Positions 50,233 to 60,205 of a stretch of DNA of 64,000 nt are shown piece by piece. A model generated the notes under the pieces. It saw only the letters and a list, made by a program, of their open reading frames with translations, was not told where the DNA came from and made no database searches. The stretch lies in the NCBI GenBank assembly GCA_963576725.1, contig OY755247.1, positions 10,837,534 to 10,901,533 of the forward strand, read 5' to 3'. How positions within the stretch are numbered: the first letter of the stretch is position 1; every line of letters begins with the position of its first letter. Made by a program: the position numbers and the translations under genes. The DNA comes from Azorinus chamasolen (lineage: Eukaryota; Mollusca; Bivalvia; Cardiida; Solecurtidae).

Positions 50233-50413
50233 ATGTTTCGTTTTGTTTCGGAGACGCGATCTTTAGTTTGAAAGCAGCTGCCATTAACTAAGGTATTTAC
50301 TTCCATATTAAATACATGTACAGGTAAATTTAGGGGAACTCGTATATTGTTCAGGCTGACGTGAGACTGCAAAAAGCACATATCGAGGATTGAGTGCGAG
50401 ACTGTTATATATA

Positions 50414-50552
50414 GAATAATAGGTTAGTGCCGTGGATGGGACGCCTTTATCCGACGAGGGGAGAAATCGTTGAGGCGAGGCTTGCCGAACCTCACCTGTT
50501 TTCTCTCCGAGTCGGATTTATGCGTCTCATCTACGGCACTAACCTATTATTC
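50414..50552. repeat. Palindrome next to the Penelope-like region
   Basis: 20-bp perfect arms GAATAATAGGTTAGTGCCGT and complement, extended imperfectly through GACGC and ATCCGAC. Loop GAGGCGAGGCTTGCCGAACC. Ends directly at the repeat starting near 50560. Confidence 0.8.
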
Positions 50553-50559
50553 GATTTAT

Positions 50560-50780
50560 CCAGTCAGTTTAAAAGTACAAAAAAGAGTCATGCAGGAAAC
50601 ACCACATACAGAACAAACAGCAACACAAGGAAACAGCAAATGCACATAACTATAAATACAGCAAGAGACGCACAAAGACAAAACAAACATACAATAGGGG
50701 GGAGATTGAAGTACCGCATTGGAACCGTCGGTGACAAAAGTCACTGGGGGGTTAAACCGGTTTTTGGGCGCCCAACCTCA
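50560..50780 (+). repeat. Direct repeat flanking RT fragment, copy 1
   Basis: Contains AGTCATGCAGGAAACACCAC, GACGCACAAAGACAAAAC and GTGACAAAAGTCACTGGGGG. Matches 52420-52640 in the same orientation at about 80%. Such repeats around a Penelope-like RT could be its pseudo-LTRs. Confidence 0.7.
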
Positions 50781-51209
50781 CTTATTCCATCCCCACCCTA
50801 AAAGGCAAACAGTGTAAATAAACGTATCCCCTCTCCACTAATCTACAACAACCGCGATAGCAAATACAGTGGTAAAGTGCATGTATAACGAAAACAATAT
50901 AAGTGAACAAACTGTATCCACCTATCGCTAGCGTACTCAATGATTGAGCTGCAAACAGAGTAACTGTAGAAAAGTAATAAAGGGTACGACAAAAACGAAA
51001 TAGTACATATATCCGACGTTTTCCTTCCGTTTCTGGATTTAAGAGGTCGCCTTCATAGAGTACTAAACCTTTCTTGTCGACGTACATGCAAAGAGGCCAG
51101 TGTGATTGCCCAATGTAAAAGGGTTGACAACCAAACATGCAGTATTTTGTAGTACTATAGGATCATACCCCTTTTTAATGATGTTTTAAACATATTTGAT
51201 GAACAAAGT

Positions 51210-51648
51210 CAAGAAGTCAAAAGTATAGACAATTTAGTAGTTGTACATGAGCTAGAATTTGCAATGAAACGCACTTTATATGTTTTATGTAGTTTTGGTA
51301 ACCAATACATTGTAGGAAGTTTATGTTGTGTAATTTTAATATCGGTTCCAAGTTGTTCACAATTTTTGACATGATGGTCTTTTCGTCAGTAGTAACTGAA
51401 ATGTATGACTTGGTATTAATACCATCGATATAATGTAATCGTCAAGTACTAATCACATTATTCGATGCCTTATCAGCAGGAACAAAAACGTATTTTGAAT
51501 GGAAATCCTGTAAACCCTTTTTAAGATGTCTTAAAGAAATTCTAGGTTTAGGTGGACGAAGGTGTTTATTAGAGCTATAAAACGACAAGCGTTTGTCAAT
51601 TATATCAAAAATTAGTTTTAAAAGTTTTATCTTTTTCGATAGACTCAT
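51210..51648 (-). pseudogene. Penelope-like reverse transcriptase, broken
   Basis: Minus strand. The first reading frame from 51648 has an N-terminal stretch ending in VPADKASNN, then a stop at 51442. A different frame gives MYWLPKLHK from 51310, then RFIANSSSCTT and LSILLTS, then a stop near 51210. The PADK, PKLHK and RFI-A-S-CTT strings are the early part of the RT domain as I know it from Penelope-like and related retroelements. At least one frameshift and two stops; the catalytic palm and any GIY-YIG endonuclease are not found. Frames at 50782-51138 further downstream are not recognisable. Confidence 0.7.
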
Positions 51649-52145
51649 AAAACATTATAATATTGATTACAATGAATTAATCTGCATTTTGTGTTGTTTT
51701 GATCAGCTCCCTTTCATTTCAATTGAGACGTAAAAGAGCTACCGCGATGGAAAATAGCTTCGATACTTACATTACAAGAGGCGAATACGTGGTTAAATTT
51801 GAAAAAATAAGATCATTTGAATCGAGAATGTCGATATGATAATTCAAATAGACATGTTTTCATTTTCTCAGGACTGCATGTTATCTGAAAAAACCGAGTC
51901 TACCGTCGTTTCAGTTTCTGCCCCAAATAGCAACTAATTAACTCATAAATCGATGGAGCAGAACAGACTATAAGTCTATGACAATTATCATCCCTTTAAG
52001 AGTTTCTCAATCAAATTATCATGCGAGTAAAAAGAAAAAAGAAAATGTATCCATTAATATTTGCTCTCTGGCTTGATTCTTATTAAAGACGCGTTTCCCC
52101 AGGGTGGATTAAGATAATAAACTGATAAATTAGCAACGATTATGT

Positions 52146-52240
52146 GATTACCTCTGTGTCTCAATAGGTAAGCTCTAGCACTGTTAATTTTGAAATACGC
52201 TTTTGTATGATCCGGCGTGGGTTCGAATCCACCAATAGCC
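52146..52240 (+). ncRNA. tRNA-like sequence before T8
   Basis: CTCAATAGGTAAGCTCTAGC as a weak A box and GTGGGTTCGAATCCACC as a B box, then CCAATAGCCAGA and eight T. No acceptor stem; probably a SINE head or tRNA pseudogene. It lies between the RT fragment and the second direct repeat. Confidence 0.5.
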
Positions 52241-52419
52241 AGATTTTTTTTCATCTCTTTTTTCTTTTCTCTTATTCGTATAATTCTATTGGTGAATTTT
52301 CTGTTATTCCGTCAATATATACATATTTACAGGATATTAAAATAGCTCCATGACTATAGAATCATTACACCTTAGAAACGTCTACTATTCTAATAAACTT
52401 ACTACTACCGGAAATAACC

Positions 52420-52640
52420 TGATAAACCTGAAAGTACAAATATAAGTCATGCAGGAAACACAACAAACAGAACAAACAGCCGCCCGAACAGCTACACAAG
52501 AAAACACAGCAACTATACATAACTATCAAAACATAAAGAGACGCACGAATACAAAACAAATATACAGTAGGGGGAGATGGAAGTATCACCTTGGAACGGT
52601 CAGTGACAAAAGTCACTGGGGGAGGGGGTAAACGTTTATC
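52420..52640 (+). repeat. Direct repeat flanking RT fragment, copy 2
   Basis: AGTCATGCAGGAAACACAAC to GTGACAAAAGTCACTGGGGG. See copy 1. Confidence 0.7.
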
Positions 52641-52784
52641 TACACCCCCTTTATTACGTCACTTGAGAAGCCTGGTGACTAGATAAAACTGCATTGTTTT
52701 ACCTTCATTGGCATTTAAAATAACTGTTTTGCTAAAATGGCTCATGTGTTACTTTTCTTTCATTTCTATTGAAACACGCTATCA

Positions 52785-52865
52785 GACTTAGCAACAATTT
52801 GAATCCTGATGAGACGCCGAGTGACTCGATGTCTCATATGGACCAAACTGTATGTAAATGTTATC
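52785..52865. mobile_element. TTAA-C hairpin fragment
   Basis: CAATTTGAATCCTGATGAGA, tip CCGAGTGACTCGA, then GACCAAACTGTATGTAAATG. No termini. A TTAA-A scrap follows at 52914-52975. Confidence 0.65.
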
Positions 52866-53309
52866 ATACGTCCATCCCATAGATTGTAGTATCCAACCCT
52901 CGATATGTTCTGATAACCCTTTGACATTGATTCGTTCAGCAAATAGAGCAGTATCTGATCAAGGAACTCCTATGCCTCCTCTACACGATTTGAATATGCC
53001 CAATTTATAAGACGGGAGTAAATGAGTAAATACGAGTATGAAGTTGAGGTAACGGGAAAGTGATTACATTGGCATAAACACTGTTCACCTAGATCAGTCG
53101 ATAAGAGTCTGATGTTTGTCTCGTGTCAACATCCGAAGTATAATATTCGTTCGCTACTATTGCCACCAGTGTAGACCCAGATCACAGATCTAGATATCAC
53201 AGGCGGGTATATAGCCAAACCCTTTATTATTGTTACTTATCAGAATGGCCTCTCAAAGTGAAATCCCTCCCAAGCGACCGCAAAATGAGGTCTTATTGTG
53301 GGTGGGTGT

Positions 53310-53464
53310 TACGGGTAGGTGGTAGCTTAATACAGGACGAAAGTTATGCAGAAAGCTCCTGTAGGAGCTTTCTGCATTACTTTCGTCCTGTATTAAGTAA
53401 CCACTTGCTTAGGAAGAATTTGACGTTTATTACTAAAGTGGTAGATTGAGAGGGTTTTTTACTG
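53310..53464. mobile_element. TA-H MITE, left terminus lost
   Basis: GGTAGGTGGTAGCTTAATAC, perfect hairpin centre GAAAGCTCCTGTAGGAGCTT, right end TGAGAGGGTTTTTTACTG then TA. Two copies of ATCTTGCTAGATCAGTA follow (53467, 53531). Confidence 0.75.
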
Positions 53465-53659
53465 TAGATCTTGCTAGATCAGTACATCTAATGGGTACCA
53501 ATTAGACAGGGATTGACTGAGAAATAAATCATCTTGCTAGATCAGTAATTCTCTTATCCTCGGTTGTCTAATATCGTTTCATGATTTTTCATAATTCCCA
53601 GTCCCTGTGTCTATGTTACTATTATGTTGCTTAATTAATTCAAGTCCATTAGGGTTTAT

Positions 53660-53775
53660 TGTGTGTTTTTGATTGTTTGTTGTTGTTTTGTTTTGTTTTT
53701 TGTTGTTGTTGTTTTGTGTGGGGGTTTTTTGTTGTTGTTTTTTTTGTTTGTTTTTTTTTTTTTGGGGGGGGTGCC
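53660..53775 (+). repeat. T/G-rich low-complexity tract
   Basis: TTGTTGTTG-type and poly-T runs ending in TTTGGGGGGGG. The open frame is compositional. Confidence 0.85.
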
Positions 53776-53805
53776 TTTTTGCTTTTATGCTTTATGGATT
53801 TTGTG

Positions 53806-54055
53806 TAACCATTTCCCTATTGAATATTCATGTAAAAAATGATGACACCATGAATATGTATTAGCTGAAATTCTATAATGGCATGAGTAAACATTAATGT
53901 TAAGTATTGGTGGAAATTGTAGCCAGGTCCATTATAATTTTATAAGTAAATAGAACAGACTCTGATCAGACGGGCTACTATAGGAGCGGTCTGACCCTGG
54001 TCTTCTCCGTTTGCAAAAACGTGAAACAGTGTTTATAAGACGGATACTGCTAAGA
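53806..54055 (-). mobile_element. TTAA-A MITE, ends decayed
   Basis: GTAACCATTTCCCTATTGAA to ATAAGACGGATACTGCTAA. Hairpin GATCAGACGGGCTACTATAG. Confidence 0.78.
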
Positions 54056-54502
54056 CGTAATGTGTTGGACTAACTTTTTGTTTTTGGTTAACGAAACATC
54101 GATGTGGCTTCAAGTTTACAAATCCAAATCCATCACTGTTATTATCAAGCCGAAGTCTGAGTTATTAAACACACAAAACGAAAGGAAAATTATTTATGAC
54201 ACCATATAACATTCGAGTGACAAAAACATCAACATAAATAAGATTAGGATTGTTGAAAGGATGGTTGCTGTCGTTTGCGTTTCCCGTCATTTTTAACAGG
54301 GATACAAACAAAATAATTAGGATAATTATGATATGTTTTAGAGAAAGTGCTCGATTTCTCTGACGCAATACAGTACATACACTCAAAGGAAGCCTACATG
54401 TGGCCTTAAACACACGTGGCAGCTTAATCTCCGTCTTCAATGTCGCCTCCTTTATATTTCAGGGTGGACGTTCCTTCAGTTTCTTTTCTATAACGTCAAT
54501 GA
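54056..54502. other. No recognisable feature
   Basis: A 91-codon minus-strand frame (54165-54440) has a hydrophobic middle (LIILFVSLL) but no family signal. Confidence 0.35.
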
Positions 54503-54580
54503 TGTCAAACAGTTTGAATCCTTATTAAACACCGAGTCACTCGGCGTCTGATCTGGATCAAAATATTTTGCAAATGTACC
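54503..54580. mobile_element. TTAA-C hairpin fragment
   Basis: GTCAAACAGTTTGAATCCTT, tip CCGAGTCACTCGG, GATCTGGATCAAAATATTTT. Confidence 0.65.
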
Positions 54581-54692
54581 CATTGGGTTTACCCATTGAA
54601 GCAAGCAATGCGATTCTGTTTTTGTCGAGGCCATTGCAGAAAACCGGTGGTATAATAGAAAACTTGTTTTAAAAAAAAGTCTGTAAAATCGT

Positions 54693-54906
54693 TTAACCTT
54701 TAACCTGCTATGGGCGGATGAGTGAATACCTTGGAAACAGTTTTGATCCAGATGAGACGCCGAGGAATAAAACACAGAATAGAAATAGAGTTTTAGACAA
54801 AAAGTGATGTACCTGAACAATCGCCGCCTTGAAAAGGATGCGTCTGATCTGGGACTGAACTATTTGTCGTGGTGCATTTTTGCAACATTGGCGGTGAAAG
54901 GGTTAA
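54693..54906. mobile_element. Chimeric TTAA element: TTAA-C left, TTAA-F right
   Basis: TTAACCTTTAACCTGCTATG and GGGCGGATGAGTGAATACC to AGACGCCGAGG match the 14312 TTAA-C; from 54769 the sequence is the reverse TTAA-F to ATTGGCGGTGAAAGGGTTAA. The breakpoint is at the TTAA-C hairpin centre. TTAA at both outer ends. Confidence 0.8.
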
Positions 54907-55812
54907 CAACAAGAGCTGTCACAGGACAGCGCGCTCGACTATTCTCAGAATTGTTAGTGTAAAAATGCTTGATAGTGGACTAAAATAGAGTCCAATGATA
55001 CTAGAAGCAAGTAATCAGTCTCAGTAAAATATCTTTAATAGTATTCAGGATGTAGGATCTCTTTGAACTCTTTAATGAAAGAGAAAAACTTAAGTAAAAA
55101 AGGGCAATAATTTCTGTTAAAATGCTTGACAGAGTACTGTACTCTTGTCACCATATGCGCCTTGAGGTGGTGAACAAGTGTTCCAAGTTTCAAGGCTTTA
55201 TCTCAAAGGGTTATGCAAATAAGTGGCCTTTAACAAAAACCATAACCAAAAGTTCTAATTTAAAAAGGGACATAATTCTGTCAAAATGCTTGACAGAGTT
55301 ATGTACTATTGCCTACAGATGAAGATTGTGATGTTGAACAAGTGTTCCAAGTTTTAAAGCTTTATTTCAAAGGGTTATGTAAATAAGCGGACTTTAACAA
55401 AAACCTTAACCAAAATTTCTAAGTTCAAAAGGGCCATAATTCTGTCAAATTGCTTGACAGAGTTATGTACTCTTGCCTACAGATGAAGATTGTGGTGGTG
55501 AATAAGTGTTCCAAGTTTCAAAGCTTTATTCCAAAAGTAAGAGGCAAAAAGTGGACTTTAACAAAAACCTTAACCAAAAATTCTAAGTTAAAAAGGGCCA
55601 TAATTCTGTCAAAATGCTTGACAGAGTTATGTACTCTTACGTACAGATAAAGTTTATGGTGGTGAACAAGTGTTCCAAGTTTCAAAGCTTTATTCCAAAG
55701 GTTAGAGGCAAAACGTGGACTTTAACAAAAACCTTAACCAAAGTGTGACGCCGACGCCGACGCCGGGGCGAGTAGGATACCTCCACTATTCTTCGAATAG
55801 TCGAGCTAAAAA
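54907..55812 (+). mobile_element. Pearl-like element, ~4 units
   Basis: Starts ACAAGAGCTGTCACAGGACA and GCGCGCTCGACTATTCTCAG. Units of about 160-175 bp carry ATAATTCTGTCAAAATGCTT, GTGGTGAACAAGTGTTCCAA and GACTTTAACAAAAACCTTAA. It ends with GACGCCGACGCC repeats and hairpin ACTATTCTTCGAATAGT then CGAGCTAAAA. GCTCGACTATTC is inverted at the two ends. Confidence 0.75.
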
Positions 55813-55865
55813 ACAGACTGTCATCATGTTTGTGTGTTTCAATATCTTCATTTTGCTCCATAAAT

Positions 55866-56149
55866 ATCAATGTTATTAATAAATGACGTCATGAATATTA
55901 ATTAGAATAATTGATACAATTGCATTGACAAATGAGTTGACAAATAATCAAGTAAAATAAACATCATAGCATTAAATAAATACATGAATATCTGGCCATG
56001 GCAGACACTGTAGATCAGTTCTAAATTATATCTTAAGCAAACAAAGTAGATCCTGATCATATGACACCTTATCCTATAAAACCACCTGATATGGGTCTGC
56101 TCTGTTCGCAAAGGAATAGAAAGGCGTATTTATGGCGTAAAGGGTTAGT
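55866..56149 (-). mobile_element. TTAA-A MITE, left terminus lost
   Basis: AATGACGTCATGAATATTAA (perfect TGACGTCA at 55884-55891), GGCCATGGCAGACACTGTAG, decayed hairpin, end GGCGTAAAGGGTTAG. Confidence 0.78.
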
Positions 56150-56284
56150 GTTGCTATTCTGTCTATTGAACTATTTTTTTCATACACCGCATATGTTCTG
56201 TTTTGTTTTAAGCGTGTAACATCAGTTTAATATTGTCTGATATTTTACACTGACAACAACCATAATTTCGAAGTCTAATTTACT

Positions 56285-56510
56285 GTACATGTATTAGCTT
56301 TTATACAGGACTTGCATAATTGTCCAACAGAATTTTATCTTCTGAAAAGAGTGTCGTCTGCTACAATATTCTTAAATATGTTGTTAGAATAGTTGAAGTA
56401 CATGTATTAGCTTTTATACAGGACTTGCATAATTGTCCAACAGAATTTTGTCTTCTGAAAAGAGTGTCGTCTGCTACAAGTTTCTTAAATATGTTGTTAG
56501 AATAGTTGAA
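56285..56510 (+). repeat. 113-bp tandem duplication
   Basis: 56285-56397 and 56398-56510 differ at only a few positions. Unit starts GTACATGTATTAGCTTTTAT. Recent duplication of otherwise unclassified sequence. Confidence 0.92.
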
Positions 56511-56513
56511 GTG

Positions 56514-56578
56514 TCAAACAGTTTGGATCCTAACGAGACACCGGGGACTCATCTGAATTCAAACTGTTTACAAATGTG
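56514..56578. mobile_element. TTAA-C hairpin fragment
   Basis: GTCAAACAGTTTGGATCCTA, shortened tip, GAATTCAAACTGTTTACAAA. Sits directly after the tandem duplication. Confidence 0.65.
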
Positions 56579-57235
56579 ATGACAAATTCCCCATTGTCAG
56601 CGAAATACTGATTTAGATTTAAATACTAACTTTGCTCGTAAAGCTATGCGTTGCATAACCTCATGAACACCGGAAGCACGTCATTCATTTCTTAAATGAA
56701 TGGGTCAAATGTGAATAAAATGAGACTCGTATTTATCGCGGCATCGAATCCTTTATTTATTCTTTCGATCCGTTTTATCATTTGTTTCGAAAACGATTCG
56801 TTAAATTTTAGATCACGGACTAAATCAGACACATGTACTCGACTACAATACCAGGGTTCAAGGGCTCGATCCCCCACCGGAGCGAATTCTTCAGATGAGA
56901 CTTTATAAACAGAGGACCAGTGTATCAGTTCTTTATACTGGGCATCTCAAACAACCAGAGAAGCACTATCGATAATAAGAGTACGGTACTGTACACTCAT
57001 TCTTTTTTAAGAATATCAAATTCATTACAATCTCCATCGCGGGGAGTTAAAAACAAAAGCGGTAAAACACAAAGGCAAATGGAGTATTTGGAAATACTAG
57101 TACTTAGGACTTTTATTTGATTAATCTATTTCTGCCCAATTCATTTTAAATCATTTCCACAACAACTTAAGTAAGTATTTACAGCAAAGTTATATCTTAC
57201 ACTTTGCAAATTTGCATTTACAAGTTTTCAAATCT
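56579..57235. other. No gene; weak B-box-like motif
   Basis: GGCTCGATCCCCCACCGGAG at 56862 resembles a Pol III B box, without a convincing A box. Otherwise unrecognised. Confidence 0.3.
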
Positions 57236-57239
57236 TGGC

Positions 57240-57345
57240 AATAACTATTGCAATAGTATTGCAATAGTTTCCAGCAATAGCAATAGTATCGTAATAGTAC
57301 TTTTAGCAATAGCAATAGCATTGCAATTGTCAAAACTGACCCCAA
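57240..57345 (+). repeat. (GCAATA)n imperfect repeat
   Basis: Irregular run of GCAATAGCAATAG and ATTGCAATAG units. Confidence 0.8.
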
Positions 57346-57348
57346 TAG

Positions 57349-57575
57349 TCAGCCCTACCTCATGGGCTATTTTTAGAAACAACCACTTTCTATAAATCTA
57401 CCGAAAAGGAGCATTAACTAGAGAAAATGTTTGTTTTAAAAAAATGATGTTTGAAACCATTGTGATAAATAGAGCATTTGCTCCTATAGGAGCAAATGCT
57501 CTATTTATCACAATGGTTTCACAAAGTGACTTTTACAGAGTCGTCAAGAGTCGTGAATATGAGAGAATGGGTTAA
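57349..57575 (-). mobile_element. TTAA-B MITE
   Basis: CCCTACCTCATGGGCTATTT (left TTAA lost) to TATGAGAGAATGGGTTAA. Perfect hairpin, centre TTTGCTCCTATAGGAGCAAA. Confidence 0.9.
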
Positions 57576-58234
57576 ACTACTAGTGGACATATTTCTAGAC
57601 TATCATTTGCTAAAGCTGCAGTCAATGTCAAGGTCAATGTCACAGAGATAGATACCAAATTAGTATGCGACAGCCCGCCTTCTATAGATGCATCTACTCA
57701 AGAAATTTGAAAAACCATAGTCCGGACGGAGTGCTAACCTATATATGCCCCCTCCCCGCCCACCCACCAACGCACCCAAACAAACACAAAACACACACAT
57801 GCGCGCGCGCACCTCCGGTACTCGGTTGAGAACTTATAAACCACAAATTGCAAAATGTTTCCGAAAATTAAAACTCCGTTTGCCATTTGCTAAAACTATT
57901 ACTGCACAAAATGCTTTAAATTGTTGAATAGGCATGCTTCATACAAAGGATATATTATCACTGTAAAACTGCTACATAATTAGAAACAAGTCTGTGTATA
58001 TATTTCCTTATTTCATAAACAAATGTGAAAAAATAATTGTCTGTACAACGTATATTTGTAAACATATATATAGCTGTGAAACTATCAGATCTGACAAGCC
58101 TACCATTTTGTCTTATGTCTCTAGGGCTTTAATTCTACTGGATTTAAAAACCACTAGTCTCTCATGTGTGTTTATTTATTTTGAAAGGAATAGGCGTGTG
58201 GCTCATAGTGTTATTATAGACTTATCTGTTTATA
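57576..58234. other. No gene; C-rich and (GC/AC)n patch
   Basis: 57745-57815 is CCCACCC- and ACACAC-rich with GCGCGCGCGC at 57802, an alternating purine-pyrimidine run. A 93-codon frame (57994-58275) enters the next MITE and is not supported. Confidence 0.4.
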
Positions 58235-58425
58235 CAGCAAAATCTGTCTTTAGCGTTCATGAAAACGAGGTCTAATAATGGGTCTGTAATGCAGGTGGTA
58301 GCTTAATGCAGGTCAAATACAGTTTAATACAGGTATTGATAGACTAATACTGAAAGCTCCTATAGGAGCTTTCTAGATTTGTATTACTTTTGTCCTGCAT
58401 TAATTAGCCACTAGCGTTGAAAGGG
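58235..58425 (+). mobile_element. TA-D MITE, right end lost
   Basis: CAGCAAAATCTGTCTTTAGC; GCAGGTGGTAGCTTAATGCA; hairpin GAAAGCTCCTATAGGAGCTT with extra inserted TTTAATACAGGTATTG; opposite arm CTTTTGTCCTGCATTAATTA. Confidence 0.75.
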
Positions 58426-58459
58426 TCATATGCTCAATAAAGGAATGACCGTATACCAA

Positions 58460-58812
58460 GTGTATGCACGGATATGACAACAGTATTGACACTATTGTGA
58501 CTCAGCACTCTAGTGAGTGATATACACCAATGGTATTCACAGATATGACAAGAGTATTGACACTATTGTGACTCGGCACTCTAGTGAGTGATATACACCA
58601 AGGGTATTCACGGATATGACAAGAGTATTGACACTATTGTGACTCGGCACTCTAGTGAGTGATATACACCAATGGTATTCACAGATATGACAAGAGTATT
58701 GACACTATTGTGACTCGGCACTCTAGTGAGTGATATACACCAATGGGTATTCACGGATATGACAAGAGTATTGACACTATTGTGACTCAGCACTCTAGTG
58801 AGTAATATACAC
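58460..58812 (+). repeat. 71-bp minisatellite, about five copies
   Basis: Unit GTATTCACGGATATGACAAG, GTATTGACACTATTGTGACT, CACTCTAGTGAGTGATATAC. Starts at 58462, 58533, 58604 and 58675, spacing exactly 71. Contains an inverted CACTCTAGTGAGTG. Apparent minus-strand coding is the repeat. Confidence 0.93.
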
Positions 58813-58814
58813 CT

Positions 58815-58910
58815 AGTTATATCTACCAATAAATAGTGAAGACCCTGGTGAGACAGCTCCTGAAGTCTGATCAGGGTCTGAACTATTTACAAGTCGATTG
58901 TGTAACCAAT
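58815..58910 (+). mobile_element. TTAA-E MITE fragment
   Basis: TATATCTACCAATAAATAGT, GAAGACCCTGGTGAGACAGC, shortened tip, TGAACTATTTACAAGTCGAT. Its left end is replaced by the minisatellite. Confidence 0.7.
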
Positions 58911-59669
58911 GAATAAGAATACACCATGAGTATTCAAAGCATCGGCCTTCCTTGGATTTCTGAACCCAAGGGTGAGTTATTTCTATCCTTCATGAATTAA
59001 CGCACAATGATTTACGAAAAGATATAGATGGACTCGTAATGACCCTCAATTTCGGGATAAATTTGCAGCTCATTTTCTGGCCACTTTAGGTGTTAAAACA
59101 TCTACATCTCCAACAAAGTCGTCATTTTAAAGTACGTACGAAGTATGTACCGAATGGTAGTATGTCAGCCAGTGGAATTCGTTTTCTCAAAACATAATGC
59201 TAAAATAACCTAGCATCCATCAACTTGCATATGAATAGGCCTCCAATTTAACCCTTAAACTTGGATAATTGGGTCGCTGTATTTCTTGAGCGGAAAAACA
59301 GTGTTAAAAACCGCTCAACTTTGCCAGATACCAGTATTGTCTCGAATCTAATAAATGAATGGCTCAGATTAGTGAGACAACACAAAAATAACGGTTACAG
59401 CTTCATTAATTTTCTGCGTTATTTTCTGCATGAAACTACACGTCATAAGCATATTCTGACGTCATTGCAGATGCCACTGTTATAGGCATGTGACATGGAA
59501 GATGCGTGTATCGTCTATAGTATGTGACAGCTTTCTTACATGACCCATATGCCGAAAATCGCCGAGTATTCCGAACTGAAGGTGGGAGAAATATGTAATT
59601 ATACAGCAGGACATAGATAAATATATTTTAAAATTCAGAAATAGATGGGTAAAAACTATTTTTATGTGT
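58911..59669. other. No recognisable feature
   Basis: A 74-codon plus-strand frame at 59261-59485 has no family signal. Nothing else supported. Confidence 0.4.
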
Positions 59670-59933
59670 GGTTAAACATCGATATCTCGGATAACTTAAA
59701 CTACGAGATAACTCGAAGTATAAGTTTACAATAGAGAATTGTAATAAATGTAGCTTAATGCAGGTCAAAGTAATGCTGAAAGCTCCAAACGGGAGCTTTC
59801 AACATTACTTTAGACATGCATTAAGCTATGAACTTGAGAAAGTGTATAGATTATGAATCCAATGACTCGAACTTCTGTTATCTCGAAGTTATATGTATGG
59901 TTCATTAAAGTTCGAAATATCGAAGTTCATCTG
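59670..59933 (-). mobile_element. TA-C MITE, left end decayed
   Basis: ACATCGATATCTCGGATAAC to GAAATATCGAAGTTCATCTG then TA. Hairpin tip AAGCTCCAAACGGGAGCTTT. Confidence 0.85.
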
Positions 59934-60019
59934 TATATAATTCAGTATGTTTATCAATCTATGACGACCGTAATTCCTAATTTAGGGAACATGTTGATAA
60001 AATCTCCAATTTAGTAAAT

Positions 60020-60205
60020 TGTGTTATCGGGATAATGGGCAATTTGAATGCTCGTATAATTCCATTAAATTTGAAAGTCGTGTTAATTTCTGAGGTAAAT
60101 GCATTGGAAAATTGGTTGATATCAACACTATGCTATCTGTTAATAGCGTGAGTATTTGCACAAGAGTGAGACCATCCTTTGATTCGTTTAATTATATTGC
60201 ATTTT
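60020..60205 (+). pseudogene. Possible decayed LINE endonuclease fragment
   Basis: Broken plus-strand frames read MGNLNAR, then RVNF-stop-GKCIGKLVDINTM, then CTRVRPSFDSFNYIAFSK. The order G-(D/N)-(F/L)-NAR, a GK-L-D segment, and CTxxRP...(D/N)Y resembles the LINE endonuclease domain, but key residues are changed. Weak. Confidence 0.25.

Noticed and set aside
53673..53864. 63-codon hydrophobic frame
   Set aside because: Encoded by a T/G low-complexity tract.
59261..59485. 74-codon frame with a protein-like composition
   Set aside because: No recognisable family, no supporting neighbours; too short to call without expression data.
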